NCBI GenBank assembly: GCA_044227665.1
Contig: JBGAWK010000054.1
Span: 1 to 16,909, forward strand
Length of the DNA: 16,909 nt
Reading direction: 5' to 3'
Source of the DNA: JBGAWK01 sp044227665
Lineage (GTDB): Bacteria > Bacteroidota > Bacteroidia > Chitinophagales > JADIYW01
Part shown: positions 1-7,000 of the stretch, in pieces
Numbering within the stretch: the first letter of the stretch is position 1
Layout: every line of letters begins with the position of its first letter
Notes under the pieces: model-generated
The model's database searches: none
What the model was told of the DNA's origin: nothing
What the model saw: only the letters and a program-made list of their open reading frames with translations
Position numbers and translations under genes: made by a program

Positions 1-1214
1 ATAATTTTTGGGGACAGCCTCACACATTTTCTGTTTTCAGTGGTGTGAACTTTAATAAGAATAATTTATGGACTGTAGGTGCAGATTATAAATATGATAA
101 TATCAAAAAAACACAAATCAATTTTGATGTCAATTTTTTGATGGAGCGCTTACAGCGCAATGTGCAAATTAATTTACAAAGGGATTACTTTTCTCTACAA
201 TCAAGGTGGGCATTTAGATTACAATACATAAATAGATTCTACACCTTAAATCCCGCAAGGAAAGATAATGACAGCATACCTTATTTACAGGCTACTTATA
301 ATTCCTACTTCTCATGGGCAGCACATGCTTTACCAGTAAAAAATGTATTTAAAAATGTGGAAGATGAAAACTTGGCATTTATGTTCTCCATAAAAGCTTA
401 TGGTCAAAAATTTGTAAATAGACCCTTTATTACGGATATGACTATAGACGATGTTCTGGTAAACTACCAGAATTACTTATTTGGACTAGGTGTGGCAAGA
501 TGGGATTATTTTCTAGTAAGAAATGCTTATTATTTGGATATAGGAGAGTATTTGCCTCGGGGCTACAGTGCCTCCTTTTGGACAGGTGTCAATCAGGATG
601 AAGTGTATGGAAATCGCAAATACTTGCAGTTAACTTTTAATTATGGTTTCCATCTAGATAAGTTTGGATACTTTTATCCACAGGCTTCTTTTAAAGGATA
701 TGTCAATGATAAAGTTCTTCAACAGGGGTTGTCTCGTTTTTCTTTAGATTACCTCAGCAAAAGGATCTCATTAGGTAGCAAAATTGATTTTAGGCAGACT
801 TTTTCAATGGTTACACAACTTGGTGCTGCGCTTCCCGAAGATCGGAACTTTTCGCTCAGTAATGAACTGAGGGGTTTTACTGCACCTGCAATAAAAGGGG
901 ACAGAAGCTATATTCTGAAATCAGAATCTTCTTGGTATGTAAAACGACAAATTTTCAGTACTAGTATTGCACCGTACATTTTTGCTGAAACTGCGTGGCT
1001 TACTAATCTTTTGGGCACAAATCAGCATACTTTTTTTCAATATGCTTTAGGATTAGGACTGAGGTTACGCAATATAAAAGTGGGAGTGCCATATCTAAGT
1101 ATTCATATAGCATTTTATCCTAAAGGGAACTTATATGGACTTTCTTCCTATAATTTAGGTTTTCTAGGTAAAAATTCGCAAGCTATCCAGCAAAATAATA
1201 TGTTTACACCGTAA
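1..1214 (+). CDS. Outer-membrane beta-barrel protein, C-terminal part (cut by the left window edge)
   Basis: The reading frame is open from the first bases of the window, so this is the end of a longer protein. An internal GTG at 45 is not a credible start, because coding sequence rich in barrel-like residues continues upstream of it. The visible part is about 400 residues of alternating aromatic and polar stretches typical of outer-membrane beta-strands, with many Tyr and Phe girdle residues and no cytoplasmic motif. A segment around 860-950 reads ELRGF, then about nine residues on, GDRSYILKSES. It resembles the loop and strand of Omp85/surface-antigen barrels (BamA, TamA, ShlB), in which an RGF/RGY loop precedes a GDR-rich strand. 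The C-terminus (NNMFTP) is not the classic terminal-Phe beta-signal. I infer an outer-membrane barrel, perhaps Omp85-like; the exact family is uncertain and the N-terminal domains are out of view. Confidence 0.6.
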   Translation, partial: NFWGQPHTFSVFSGVNFNKNNLWTVGADYKYDNIKKTQINFDVNFLMERLQRNVQINLQRDYFSLQSRWAFRLQYINRFYTLNPARKDNDSIPYLQATYNSYFSWAAHALPVKNVFKNVEDENLAFMFSIKAYGQKFVNRPFITDMTIDDVLVNYQNYLFGLGVARWDYFLVRNAYYLDIGEYLPRGYSASFWTGVNQDEVYGNRKYLQLTFNYGFHLDKFGYFYPQASFKGYVNDKVLQQGLSRFSLDYLSKRISLGSKIDFRQTFSMVTQLGAALPEDRNFSLSNELRGFTAPAIKGDRSYILKSESSWYVKRQIFSTSIAPYIFAETAWLTNLLGTNQHTFFQYALGLGLRLRNIKVGVPYLSIHIAFYPKGNLYGLSSYNLGFLGKNSQAIQQNNMFTP

Positions 1215-1222
1215 ATATTCGT

Positions 1223-1304
1223 TGATGATGCTCATCATCTCATGTCATAATAAAATGATTTTAAGCATATCTGTAAATATAGCTGAAAGTAAAAATCTAC
1301 AGAT
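1223..1304. repeat. Two short inverted repeats between convergent genes, possible weak terminators
   Basis: Between the convergent barrel gene and aminotransferase lie two perfect 7-bp inverted repeats. The first is GATGATG at 1224-1230 with CATCATC at 1233-1239, with almost no loop. The second is ATCTGTA at 1269-1275 with TACAGAT at 1298-1304, with a 22-nt loop. Their place between two 3' ends suits transcription termination. Neither is followed by a run of T, so an intrinsic-terminator role is only a guess. Confidence 0.25.
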
Positions 1305-1379
1305 CTACTATTTATGATCACTGTTGTCCGATGAAAATATACTAAAAAAGCAGGTCTTTCAATATTATTAGCGTATGGG

Positions 1380-2573
1380 TTATACTAATTGTGCCAAAGC
1401 ATTTTTTACTCTTGTAAATGCTTCCGCTAATGTTTCTTCGGAGGCAGCATATGAAAAGCGGATACATTTTTCTGCACCGAAGCCACTACCTGAGACAGCT
1501 GCTACGTGACCTACATGAAGTAGATATAGGCATAAATCGTCAGCATCTTTGATAACTTCTCCATTGTAAGATTTGCCAAAATAGGCACTTACATCTGGAA
1601 ACACATAAAATGCCCCATCGGGAATATTGCATTTTATTCCAGGTATAGACATCAAGATGTCCAATACCAAGTCTCTACGCTTGTGGAAAGCGTCACGCAT
1701 TGTTACCGTAGAAGATTGATCTCCGATTAATGCTTCTACGGTGGCTTTTTGTGCTATAGTGTTTGTGCCGGAAGTAATCTGTCCTTGTAATTTGTCGCAA
1801 GCCTTGGCAATGTCGGTAGTGGCTGCTATATAGCCTATTCGCCAGCCCGGCATGGCATATCCCTTGGCTTGTCCATTCACTATGATGGTACGTTCTTTGA
1901 TTTCTGCAATATGTGCCATGCTGGCATGTGTGCCTACATAGTTGATATGCTCGTATATCTCATCAGAAATGACATATACTTGAGGGTGTTTTTTAAGTAC
2001 TTCTGCCAAAGCCTCTAACTCTGTAGCAGAATATACTGAGCCTGTAGGATTGCAGGGAGAGGAATATACCAAGAACTTAGTTTTCGCCGTAATGGCAGCT
2101 TCTAATTGTTCGGGAGTGATCTTGAAATTTTGCGCTACATCTGTGTATATATATACGGGAATAGCATTGCATAATTTTACTTGCTCGGGATAGCTTACCC
2201 AAAAAGGGGCGGGGATAATCACTTCATCGCCCGGATTGAGAAAGCTCATAAATATATTGGCAAGGGATTGTTTTGCCCCTGTGGATATGACTATATTTTC
2301 AGGTTTATAGGCTAAGTTATTGTCGCGTTGCAATTTTGTACAAACAGCTTCTCTCAGATCAGCAAATCCCGCTACAGGAGAGTAGGAGTCGAAGCCTGCA
2401 TCCATAGCCGCTTTAGCTGCATCTTTGATGTGTTGTGCTGCTCTGAAGTCGGGCTCTCCCAAGCTAAGGCTTATTACTTTTACACCTTTGGCGGCAAGAT
2501 CTCTACTCATTTGCGCCATTTTTATGGTTGCCGATTCGCTAAGTCTATTCAATAAATCTGATGTCTGAAGCAT
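1380..2573 (-). CDS. PLP-dependent class I aminotransferase (aspartate aminotransferase type)
   Basis: Fold-type I pyridoxal-phosphate aminotransferase of 397 residues, the normal length for the bacterial Iγ aspartate aminotransferases, which exchange the amino group between aspartate and 2-oxoglutarate in the cytoplasm. Visible landmarks are SLGEPDF (37-43), STGAKQSL (97-104), CNPTG (174-178), SDEIYEH with Asp204 and Tyr207 contacting PLP, the Schiff-base lysine Lys237 in NGQAKGYAMPGWRIGY, and IRFSYA near the C-terminus, which carries the arginine that binds the substrate carboxylate. Ala in place of the usual Ser before the lysine is, as I recall, common in Sphingobacteria- and Chitinophaga-like relatives, so it is not a defect. 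The ATG at 2571-2573 sits 16 bases from a perfect TAACTTTG -7 box. The gene stands alone and converges on the barrel gene. Family is certain; substrate (Asp, or also aromatic or Glu-prephenate) is not decided. Confidence 0.93.
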   Translation of the reverse strand: MLQTSDLLNRLSESATIKMAQMSRDLAAKGVKVISLSLGEPDFRAAQHIKDAAKAAMDAGFDSYSPVAGFADLREAVCTKLQRDNNLAYKPENIVISTGAKQSLANIFMSFLNPGDEVIIPAPFWVSYPEQVKLCNAIPVYIYTDVAQNFKITPEQLEAAITAKTKFLVYSSPCNPTGSVYSATELEALAEVLKKHPQVYVISDEIYEHINYVGTHASMAHIAEIKERTIIVNGQAKGYAMPGWRIGYIAATTDIAKACDKLQGQITSGTNTIAQKATVEALIGDQSSTVTMRDAFHKRRDLVLDILMSIPGIKCNIPDGAFYVFPDVSAYFGKSYNGEVIKDADDLCLYLLHVGHVAAVSGSGFGAEKCIRFSYAASEETLAEAFTRVKNALAQLV

Positions 2574-2589
2574 AAATAATTATTTTGTA

Positions 2590-2597
2590 CAAAGTTA
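2590..2597 (-). promoter_or_regulatory. Bacteroidota -7 promoter box for the aminotransferase
   Basis: On the minus strand these bases read TAACTTTG, a full match to the Bacteroidota sigma -7 consensus TAnnTTTG. Transcription would start about ten bases before the ATG. No clear TTTG -33 box lies about 20 bp further upstream. Confidence 0.5.
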
Positions 2598-2750
2598 TTA
2601 TATGTATAACTTATTAGGGCTTTAAGTTTGGGTTAAACAGGGCATTAAGCATGAAATTATGATAATAATCGTTCAAAGCCTTGAATAACTATGTACCCTA
2701 AAGAATAATTCAACAATATCAAACCATTTTGTGTTTTTGAAAGAGTATAA

Positions 2751-2896
2751 AAGCGGCTGCTTTTTTAGACCATAATAAAACAATGGTTTGAAGTTTGTAA
2801 AGCCTTTGCCTACGTGGCTGGATATAGGGTGCCATTTTTAGCACAACTAAAAAGTATATTCTATAAAAAGAAAACAGTCTGAAAAAGCAGCTACTT
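2751..2896. repeat. Non-coding segment bounded by imperfect 20-bp inverted repeats (MITE-like)
   Basis: The left arm at 2751-2770 (AAGCGGCTGCTTTTTTAGAC) and the reverse complement of the right arm at 2877-2896 agree at 17 of 20 positions. They bound a 146-bp segment with no plausible reading frame. The whole 2574-3020 intergenic region is otherwise AT-rich and gene-free apart from the promoters at each end. The arrangement looks like a small non-autonomous transposable element (MITE). The 106-bp internal spacing is too long for a simple terminator hairpin, although the T6 run in the left arm is terminator-like. No target-site duplication is evident. Interpretation is inferred; the arms themselves are seen. 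Confidence 0.45.
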
Positions 2897-2971
2897 TATC
2901 TTCCTCTAGTAAGTCTTTAGGTGAAATCATATTTAACTATCTTATCTGTGCATAAATTTTTAGTATAAATA

Positions 2972-3003
2972 TTTGTTAGTTTGAAGTTTATTATTTTACT
3001 TTG
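2972..3003 (+). promoter_or_regulatory. Bacteroidota -33/-7 promoter of the membrane protein, regulator and creD cluster
   Basis: TTTG at 2972-2975 and TTACTTTG at 2996-3003 (7 of 8 to TAnnTTTG) are separated by 20 bp, the preferred Bacteroidota spacing. The -7 box ends 17 bases before the ATG at 3021, giving a short leader of about ten bases. Confidence 0.6.
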
Positions 3004-3020
3004 TATTTAAAAGTACTTTT

Positions 3021-3692
3021 ATGGATAATAAAGAGCAATTAGAAGCCATTCAGGATATAAGAAAAATGATGCAGCGCAATGAGCGTTTTTTGAGCTTGAG
3101 TGGATGGAGTGGAATATCTGCTGGTATCTGTGCGCTCGTAGGAGGATTCTTTGCTTATAGGTATATGTTTAATGCCAATATATATGATGTTATTGCTCAT
3201 AATGTATATATACATAACCGAAATGCGATAGTTCCTTTGCTATCTATAGACTCTATATTGCAGGTGGCTATGTCCCGATTATTTCGGATTGCCCTGCTGA
3301 CTTTGCTTGCTGCACTGTTCTGCGCTTTCTTTTTTACTTTCCGGAGAACTCAAAAAACCAATACGCCATTATGGGGTATCACTACACGTAAATTATTCTT
3401 ACATTTCTCTTTACCCTTAGCCATTGGAGGAATTTTTATTTTGAAGATTATTTTGCTAGGCTATTATGACCTTATCGTAGCTTCTTGTTTATTATTTTAT
3501 GGTGCAGCACTATTTTCTGCGTGTCATTATTCGGGTTCAGAGCTTAAATACTTAGCAATAGGGGAGTTTGTATTAGGTCTTATTGCATTATGTACTCTAC
3601 GACACCAGCTATGGCTGTGGATGATAGGTTTTGGTGTTTTCCATATCCTTTATGGCATCGTTATGTGGTATCGTTATGAACGTACTGCTTAA
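3021..3692 (+). CDS. Polytopic membrane protein of unknown function, partner of the winged-helix regulator and CreD
   Basis: Protein of 223 residues with a charged cytoplasmic-looking N-terminus (about residues 1-25, rich in Lys, Glu and Arg) followed by about six hydrophobic segments, near residues 29-48, 86-108, 127-147, 150-170, 176-194 and 197-216. The start MDNKEQLEAIQDIRKMM and the SGxSGIxAG segment resemble proteins often found in Bacteroidota directly before a small winged-helix regulator and creD, the same order seen here. No enzyme motif is visible. It is followed 18 bases on by the regulator gene, so the two are almost certainly co-transcribed from the promoter just upstream. A sensor or membrane partner for the regulator is a reasonable inference but unproved. 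Confidence 0.75.
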   Translation: MDNKEQLEAIQDIRKMMQRNERFLSLSGWSGISAGICALVGGFFAYRYMFNANIYDVIAHNVYIHNRNAIVPLLSIDSILQVAMSRLFRIALLTLLAALFCAFFFTFRRTQKTNTPLWGITTRKLFLHFSLPLAIGGIFILKIILLGYYDLIVASCLLFYGAALFSACHYSGSELKYLAIGEFVLGLIALCTLRHQLWLWMIGFGVFHILYGIVMWYRYERTA

Positions 3693-3710
3693 TTTTTTAT
3701 ATTATAAAGT

Positions 3711-4004
3711 ATGAATCCAATAGCAAATTTCAATAAAGCTTTTGACAATAGAATACGCTTAGGTATTATGAGTCTGCTATTGATTCATCATGAACTTAAT
3801 TTTAATGACCTCAAAGAGACACTCGAACTTACAGATGGAAATCTTGCCACACATCTCAAAACCCTGGAAGAGTGTCAGTATATTATTGTAAGAAAAGGTT
3901 TTATTGGCAAAAAGACGAATACGACCTATCTAGTTACTAAATTGGGTAAAGAGGCTTTTAGATTACATCTCGAACAAATAGAAAAAATGATGAAGGAATT
4001 ATAA
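3711..4004 (+). CDS. Small winged-helix transcriptional regulator (HTH_34/ArsR-like)
   Basis: A 97-residue protein made up of one winged helix-turn-helix domain. Helix-forming FNKAFDNRIRLGIMSLLL (8-25) is followed by the HTH core LNFNDLKETLELTDGNLATHLKTLEE (about 29-54), then a beta wing around VRKGFIGKKTNTTYLVT (60-76) and a C-terminal dimerising helix. This is the layout of the HTH_34 / MarR-ArsR-like regulators that precede creD in Bacteroidota. No metal-binding Cys/His set is present; the only Cys (CQY) is in the linker to the wing. It probably binds DNA as a dimer and controls its own cluster. What it senses is unknown, and there is no CreBC two-component pair in view. Confidence 0.85.
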   Translation: MNPIANFNKAFDNRIRLGIMSLLLIHHELNFNDLKETLELTDGNLATHLKTLEECQYIIVRKGFIGKKTNTTYLVTKLGKEAFRLHLEQIEKMMKEL

Positions 4005-4099
4005 TTTTTTTACCCATATACTTTGAAAATAAAAGTACTTTTTAAATTAAAAATATAAAATAGAACAAATATAATTTCACTTTTAAAAACAAAAAAATC

Positions 4100-5449
4100 A
4101 TGGAAACAGAAAGCACATCCCATTCTTTGGACAAAAATGTTGGACACCAACAAGGCGGAAATCCCTACTATCCCGGCAATAAGGATCGTGATAAGTCGGT
4201 ATTGAAAATGGGACTCATAGCCCTCATAGGGTTGGCATTACTTATCCCCACATTTCTTATTGGCGACCTAATTAATGAACGCTGGCAGCGCAAACAGGAT
4301 GTAGCGCAAGAGTTAGAAAAAAGTTGGGGTGCGGAACAGCAGCTTGGAGGCATAGTACTTCAGATTCCCTATTTGGAAAAACAAGGTAAAGGGATGGTGG
4401 TATCATATCTATACCTGAAACCCGAAAAAATGGATGTGATAGCGAAAATACAACCATTCCCTAAGCACAGAAGTATATTCGAGATTATGACCTACAATGC
4501 TGATGCAAATATCTCTTGTCAGTTCGAGAACATAGAGCAAAAAATTGTAGAAAAAATCGGTATGGATAAGATAAAATGGCAGGAGGCAAGTCTTCTAGTA
4601 GGGATATCCGACATCAAAGGGCTAGCAAAAGAAACGGGAATAGTCGTGAATGGTAATCGTTATGCGCTTAGCACAGATGTCAGCGATGATGAATATTTTG
4701 AACATGGGCTGACACTCAAATACCCCTTATCCGAGGCGGCAAGAAAAGCACCTCTCACGGCACAGATTAGCTTTGATTTTAGAGGTACGCAACTGCTCAG
4801 TATAGAGCCTACAGGTAAATATACAGATGTGCTTATAACCGGGAATACAGAACAAGTATCATTCTCAGGGGATTACCTTACGATAAATAACAAAGTCGAA
4901 GCGAATAAATTTGAAGCTAGCTGGAAGATATTACCCCATAATCGCACCTATAAAAGCATGATATTTGGGAAGCCTCAAGGACTTACAGAGGTAATAAAAG
5001 TGAAGTTGCTAGACGGCATAGATGGTTATGATAAGACAGAGCGCAGTATCAAATATGCCATTCTAGTAATAGGTCTTACTTTGCTGGCATTCTTCTTTAT
5101 AGAGATACTTTATAAAAAGCGCATACACCCTTTACAATATGCGCTGGTAGGAGTGGCATTATGTATCTACTATACTTTGTTGTTATCCCTGTCGGAATAC
5201 ATTGTTTTTAATCTCGCCTATATATTGTCCTCGATTTCTACTATTACACTAATTGTAGCCTATGCCAAAGCTATCCTCAAAGACAAAAAATTAGCAATGG
5301 CCATAGCAGCAACACTCAGTGCTATCTATGTCAATATTTTTATACTCATCAGCATGGAGGATTATGCGTTGCTTTGTGGTAGTATAGGCTTATTTATCAT
5401 TGTTGCCATACTTATGTTTTTCTCTAGAAAGCTCAATTTTTCTGAATGA
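4100..5449 (+). CDS. creD: Inner-membrane protein CreD
   Basis: CreD-family protein (PF06123) of 449 residues, the same size as the E. coli protein of about 450. The N-terminus carries an unusually polar tail (1-33) before a transmembrane helix (about 36-55). The family signature INERWQRKQDVAQELEKSWG leads into a large periplasmic domain with HNRTYKSMIFGKPQG. KTERSIKYAILVIGLTLLAFF then begins a block of about five membrane helices to the C-terminus, including RIHPLQYALVG and LSLSEYIVFNLAY. CreD supports cell-envelope integrity; in enterobacteria and pseudomonads it belongs to the CreBC regulon and affects beta-lactam and colicin phenotypes. Here it is 95 bases after a winged-helix regulator and just upstream of a VanX-type dipeptidase, which suits an envelope-stress role. 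The 95-bp gap has no full promoter match, so read-through from the 2972 promoter is likely. Confidence 0.95.
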   Translation: METESTSHSLDKNVGHQQGGNPYYPGNKDRDKSVLKMGLIALIGLALLIPTFLIGDLINERWQRKQDVAQELEKSWGAEQQLGGIVLQIPYLEKQGKGMVVSYLYLKPEKMDVIAKIQPFPKHRSIFEIMTYNADANISCQFENIEQKIVEKIGMDKIKWQEASLLVGISDIKGLAKETGIVVNGNRYALSTDVSDDEYFEHGLTLKYPLSEAARKAPLTAQISFDFRGTQLLSIEPTGKYTDVLITGNTEQVSFSGDYLTINNKVEANKFEASWKILPHNRTYKSMIFGKPQGLTEVIKVKLLDGIDGYDKTERSIKYAILVIGLTLLAFFFIEILYKKRIHPLQYALVGVALCIYYTLLLSLSEYIVFNLAYILSSISTITLIVAYAKAILKDKKLAMAIAATLSAIYVNIFILISMEDYALLCGSIGLFIIVAILMFFSRKLNFSE

Positions 5450-5464
5450 TTTTATCCCAAAGAA

Positions 5465-5605
5465 ATGAATGTAAATATGTCCTTGTATAGAAGATATCTC
5501 AGGAATATGAAAATCATACTATATATATTCCAGCTGGTATTAGGATGCCTGCTTATTACGGTACAGTACCTAAGAAGAAAGAATACTAAGGTACAAATAG
5601 AATAA
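5465..5605 (+). CDS. Small single-span membrane peptide, 46 residues, unknown function
   Basis: ATG at 5465, stop at 5603-5605. The peptide has a basic N-terminus (Arg9, Arg10, Arg13, Lys16), one hydrophobic span of about 20 residues (IILYIFQLVLGCLLITVQYL, 17-36) and a basic tail (RRKNTK). That charge layout is what a real small membrane protein looks like. It begins 15 bases after creD and ends 17 bases before the dipeptidase ATG, so it fills almost all of that gap. A chance reading frame of this size is possible, so confidence is moderate. An internal Met at residue 5 or 15 could be the true start; Met15 would leave only the span and the tail. No family recognised. Confidence 0.4.
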   Translation: MNVNMSLYRRYLRNMKIILYIFQLVLGCLLITVQYLRRKNTKVQIE

Positions 5606-5622
5606 AGTATTTTCTTTGTACG

Positions 5623-6216
5623 ATGATTACTACATTGGTCAAAATCAAAGAAGCATTACCTAGCATAATCATAGATATGAGATATGCCACTATCCGTAAT
5701 TTTACGGGAGATATGGTATATATACATGGGGAGGAAGCTGTCTTGCAGCAGGAAGGCATAGAGAAACTGAGGATAGCGCAAGTATTTTTAAAGCATATTA
5801 TGCCAGATCTTTCACTGGTAGTATGGGATGCGGCACGACCCGAGTATGCCCAATACTACCTTTGGGAGCAGGTGAAAGAAACACCGAATAGCATATATAT
5901 AGCCAATCCCAAAGAAGGATCATTGCACACCTACGGTATGGCAGTAGATATTACATTGTGTGATAGCGTAGGGCGGCTCTTGGATATGGGTACAGAATTC
6001 GACCACTTCGGCAGAATATCGCATCCGGAATTTGAACCCCAACTCTTACAGGAAGGGCAATTGAGCCATCAGCAATTAGCGAACAGACTTCTGCTGAGGT
6101 ATGTAATGGTACACTCTGGATTTATACCCATACCTCATGAGTGGTGGCATTTCAACGTTTCTTCTCTTGAATATGCAAAAGCTACGTATGGGAAAATTTT
6201 GGAGTTAGGAAAGTAG
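5623..6216 (+). CDS. D-alanyl-D-alanine dipeptidase, VanX/DdpX type (peptidase M15D)
   Basis: Zinc peptidase of 197 residues, close to VanX (about 202), which splits D-Ala-D-Ala in the cytoplasm; no signal peptide is present. All active-site landmarks are visible: the substrate arginine in WDAARP (Arg72), the zinc ligands His102 and Asp109 in SLHTYGMAVD, the DMGTEFDHF segment (121-129), and catalytic Glu173 with zinc ligand His176 in EWWHF. In VanX operons it removes D-Ala-D-Ala during vancomycin resistance. Lone chromosomal copies such as E. coli DdpX instead recycle D-Ala from peptidoglycan. No VanH or VanA ligase is nearby, so recycling is the better inference here. A weak -7-like TTTCTTTG lies just upstream of the ATG. 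Confidence 0.92.
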   Translation: MITTLVKIKEALPSIIIDMRYATIRNFTGDMVYIHGEEAVLQQEGIEKLRIAQVFLKHIMPDLSLVVWDAARPEYAQYYLWEQVKETPNSIYIANPKEGSLHTYGMAVDITLCDSVGRLLDMGTEFDHFGRISHPEFEPQLLQEGQLSHQQLANRLLLRYVMVHSGFIPIPHEWWHFNVSSLEYAKATYGKILELGK

Positions 6217-6617
6217 ATTTTTTAGAATCAAGATTATGTTTAGATTAGAAATAAGATATAATCGAAGAGGAGTTGTCAGGAAAAGCGTTTTATACAGCCT
6301 CTCTACAACATTGCCTTTCCGATAGAAGAGGTCTAATATAAACAGAGAATGACATGGTACAGTGCCCCTAGAAATATGATTATACACTATGATATAATAC
6401 GATGTATTAAGGATATTTAATTTTGAAGGGGGGAGACTTTAATAAAATATTTTTTTGGAAATAAGCTAGTAATTATCATATACAGACTAGGGGGGCTTAT
6501 AGAGGGTAACTCTGAAAATTATTATCTACTAGTAGTCTGAAGTTTCTGAAATGGCAATAGACACAGTATATTGCTATACTATTTCAATTAAATTATGCAT
6601 ATTTGTAAAAAAAGATT
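6217..6617. other. 400-bp gene-free stretch with inverted repeats and two G6 runs
   Basis: No plausible reading frame is present on either strand. Two runs of six G (6428-6433 and 6490-6495) stand out in AT-rich DNA. CAGACTA at 6483-6489 pairs with TAGTCTG at 6533-6539, and a 10-bp palindrome CTACTAGTAG lies at 6526-6535. A further hairpin sits at 6551-6577 just before the promoter of the next gene. The left half (6260-6330) repeats GAAGAGG near both ends of a region with partly complementary GTTGT/ACAAC. This could be a structured leader or small RNA, but I recognise no known RNA family. Confidence 0.3.
6551..6577 (+). promoter_or_regulatory. Inverted repeat overlapping the promoter region of the holin-carbamoyltransferase run
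   Basis: GCAATA at 6554-6559 pairs with TATTGC at 6569-6574 around a 9-nt loop, and the stem extends by three more pairs, one a G-T. A -7-like box, CATATTTG (7 of 8 to TAnnTTTG), follows at 6598-6605, 13 bases before the ATG at 6618. The inverted repeat therefore covers the expected -33 region and could be an operator. No TTTG -33 box is evident. Confidence 0.3.
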
Positions 6618-6992
6618 ATGCAAACGCTATTCAAATGGGTCTTGAGAATAATTGCCATAGTGATTCTATGTTTTTATCTGCCACAGGTACATCTTGGTGG
6701 GGAAGGTCTCCAAAAATTTACTAATGCAGCTATCGTAGCGGTATTACTTAGCTTTCTAAATACCTTTGTAAAACCCATATTGTCTTTATTTTCACTGCCT
6801 ATCACTTTCATGACATTGGGACTGTTTCGCTTTATTATCAATGCGCTAATCGTACTTTTGGCAGCAAAGTTGTTATCCTTTTTTAATTTTGGAGACCATT
6901 GGCTTATAGGCTCTTTGTTATTCAGTATTTTGATGTCATTCGTATATGGATTGATAGACAAAGGATTGAGAGCCCTCAAAGAAGATAAATAA
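6618..6992 (+). CDS. Phage-holin-IV/YvlD family four-helix membrane protein
   Basis: A 124-residue membrane protein with four hydrophobic segments (about residues 8-22, 38-58, 62-88 and 93-113) and a basic tail. The LNTFVKPILSLFSLPITFMTLGLFRFIINALIVLLA block (47-82) is the hallmark of the Phage_holin_4_2 family (PF04020), which includes Bacillus YvlD. Most members are housekeeping membrane proteins of unknown function and not phage lysis proteins; no phage gene is nearby, so a lytic role is unlikely. It ends only 8 bases before the carbamoyltransferase, so it leads that transcription unit. Confidence 0.88.
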   Translation: MQTLFKWVLRIIAIVILCFYLPQVHLGGEGLQKFTNAAIVAVLLSFLNTFVKPILSLFSLPITFMTLGLFRFIINALIVLLAAKLLSFFNFGDHWLIGSLLFSILMSFVYGLIDKGLRALKEDK

Positions 6993-7000
6993 TCTGGAGA

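Noticed and set aside
1380..2573. Ala before the PLP lysine as an inactivating change
   Set aside because: The catalytic lysine, Asp, Tyr and Arg residues are all present, and Ala at this place is a known variant in related Bacteroidota aminotransferases.
4017..4024. ATACTTTG as a separate creD promoter
   Set aside because: It matches TAnnTTTG at only 6 of 8 positions, lies about 75 bp from the ATG and has no -33 partner.
5623..6216. Vancomycin-resistance operon
   Set aside because: VanX-type dipeptidase alone is not a resistance operon; no VanH, VanA/B ligase or VanRS is in the window.
6618..6992. Holin gene as a sign of a prophage
   Set aside because: The protein is of the YvlD-like chromosomal branch and no phage structural, integrase or lysis gene is nearby.
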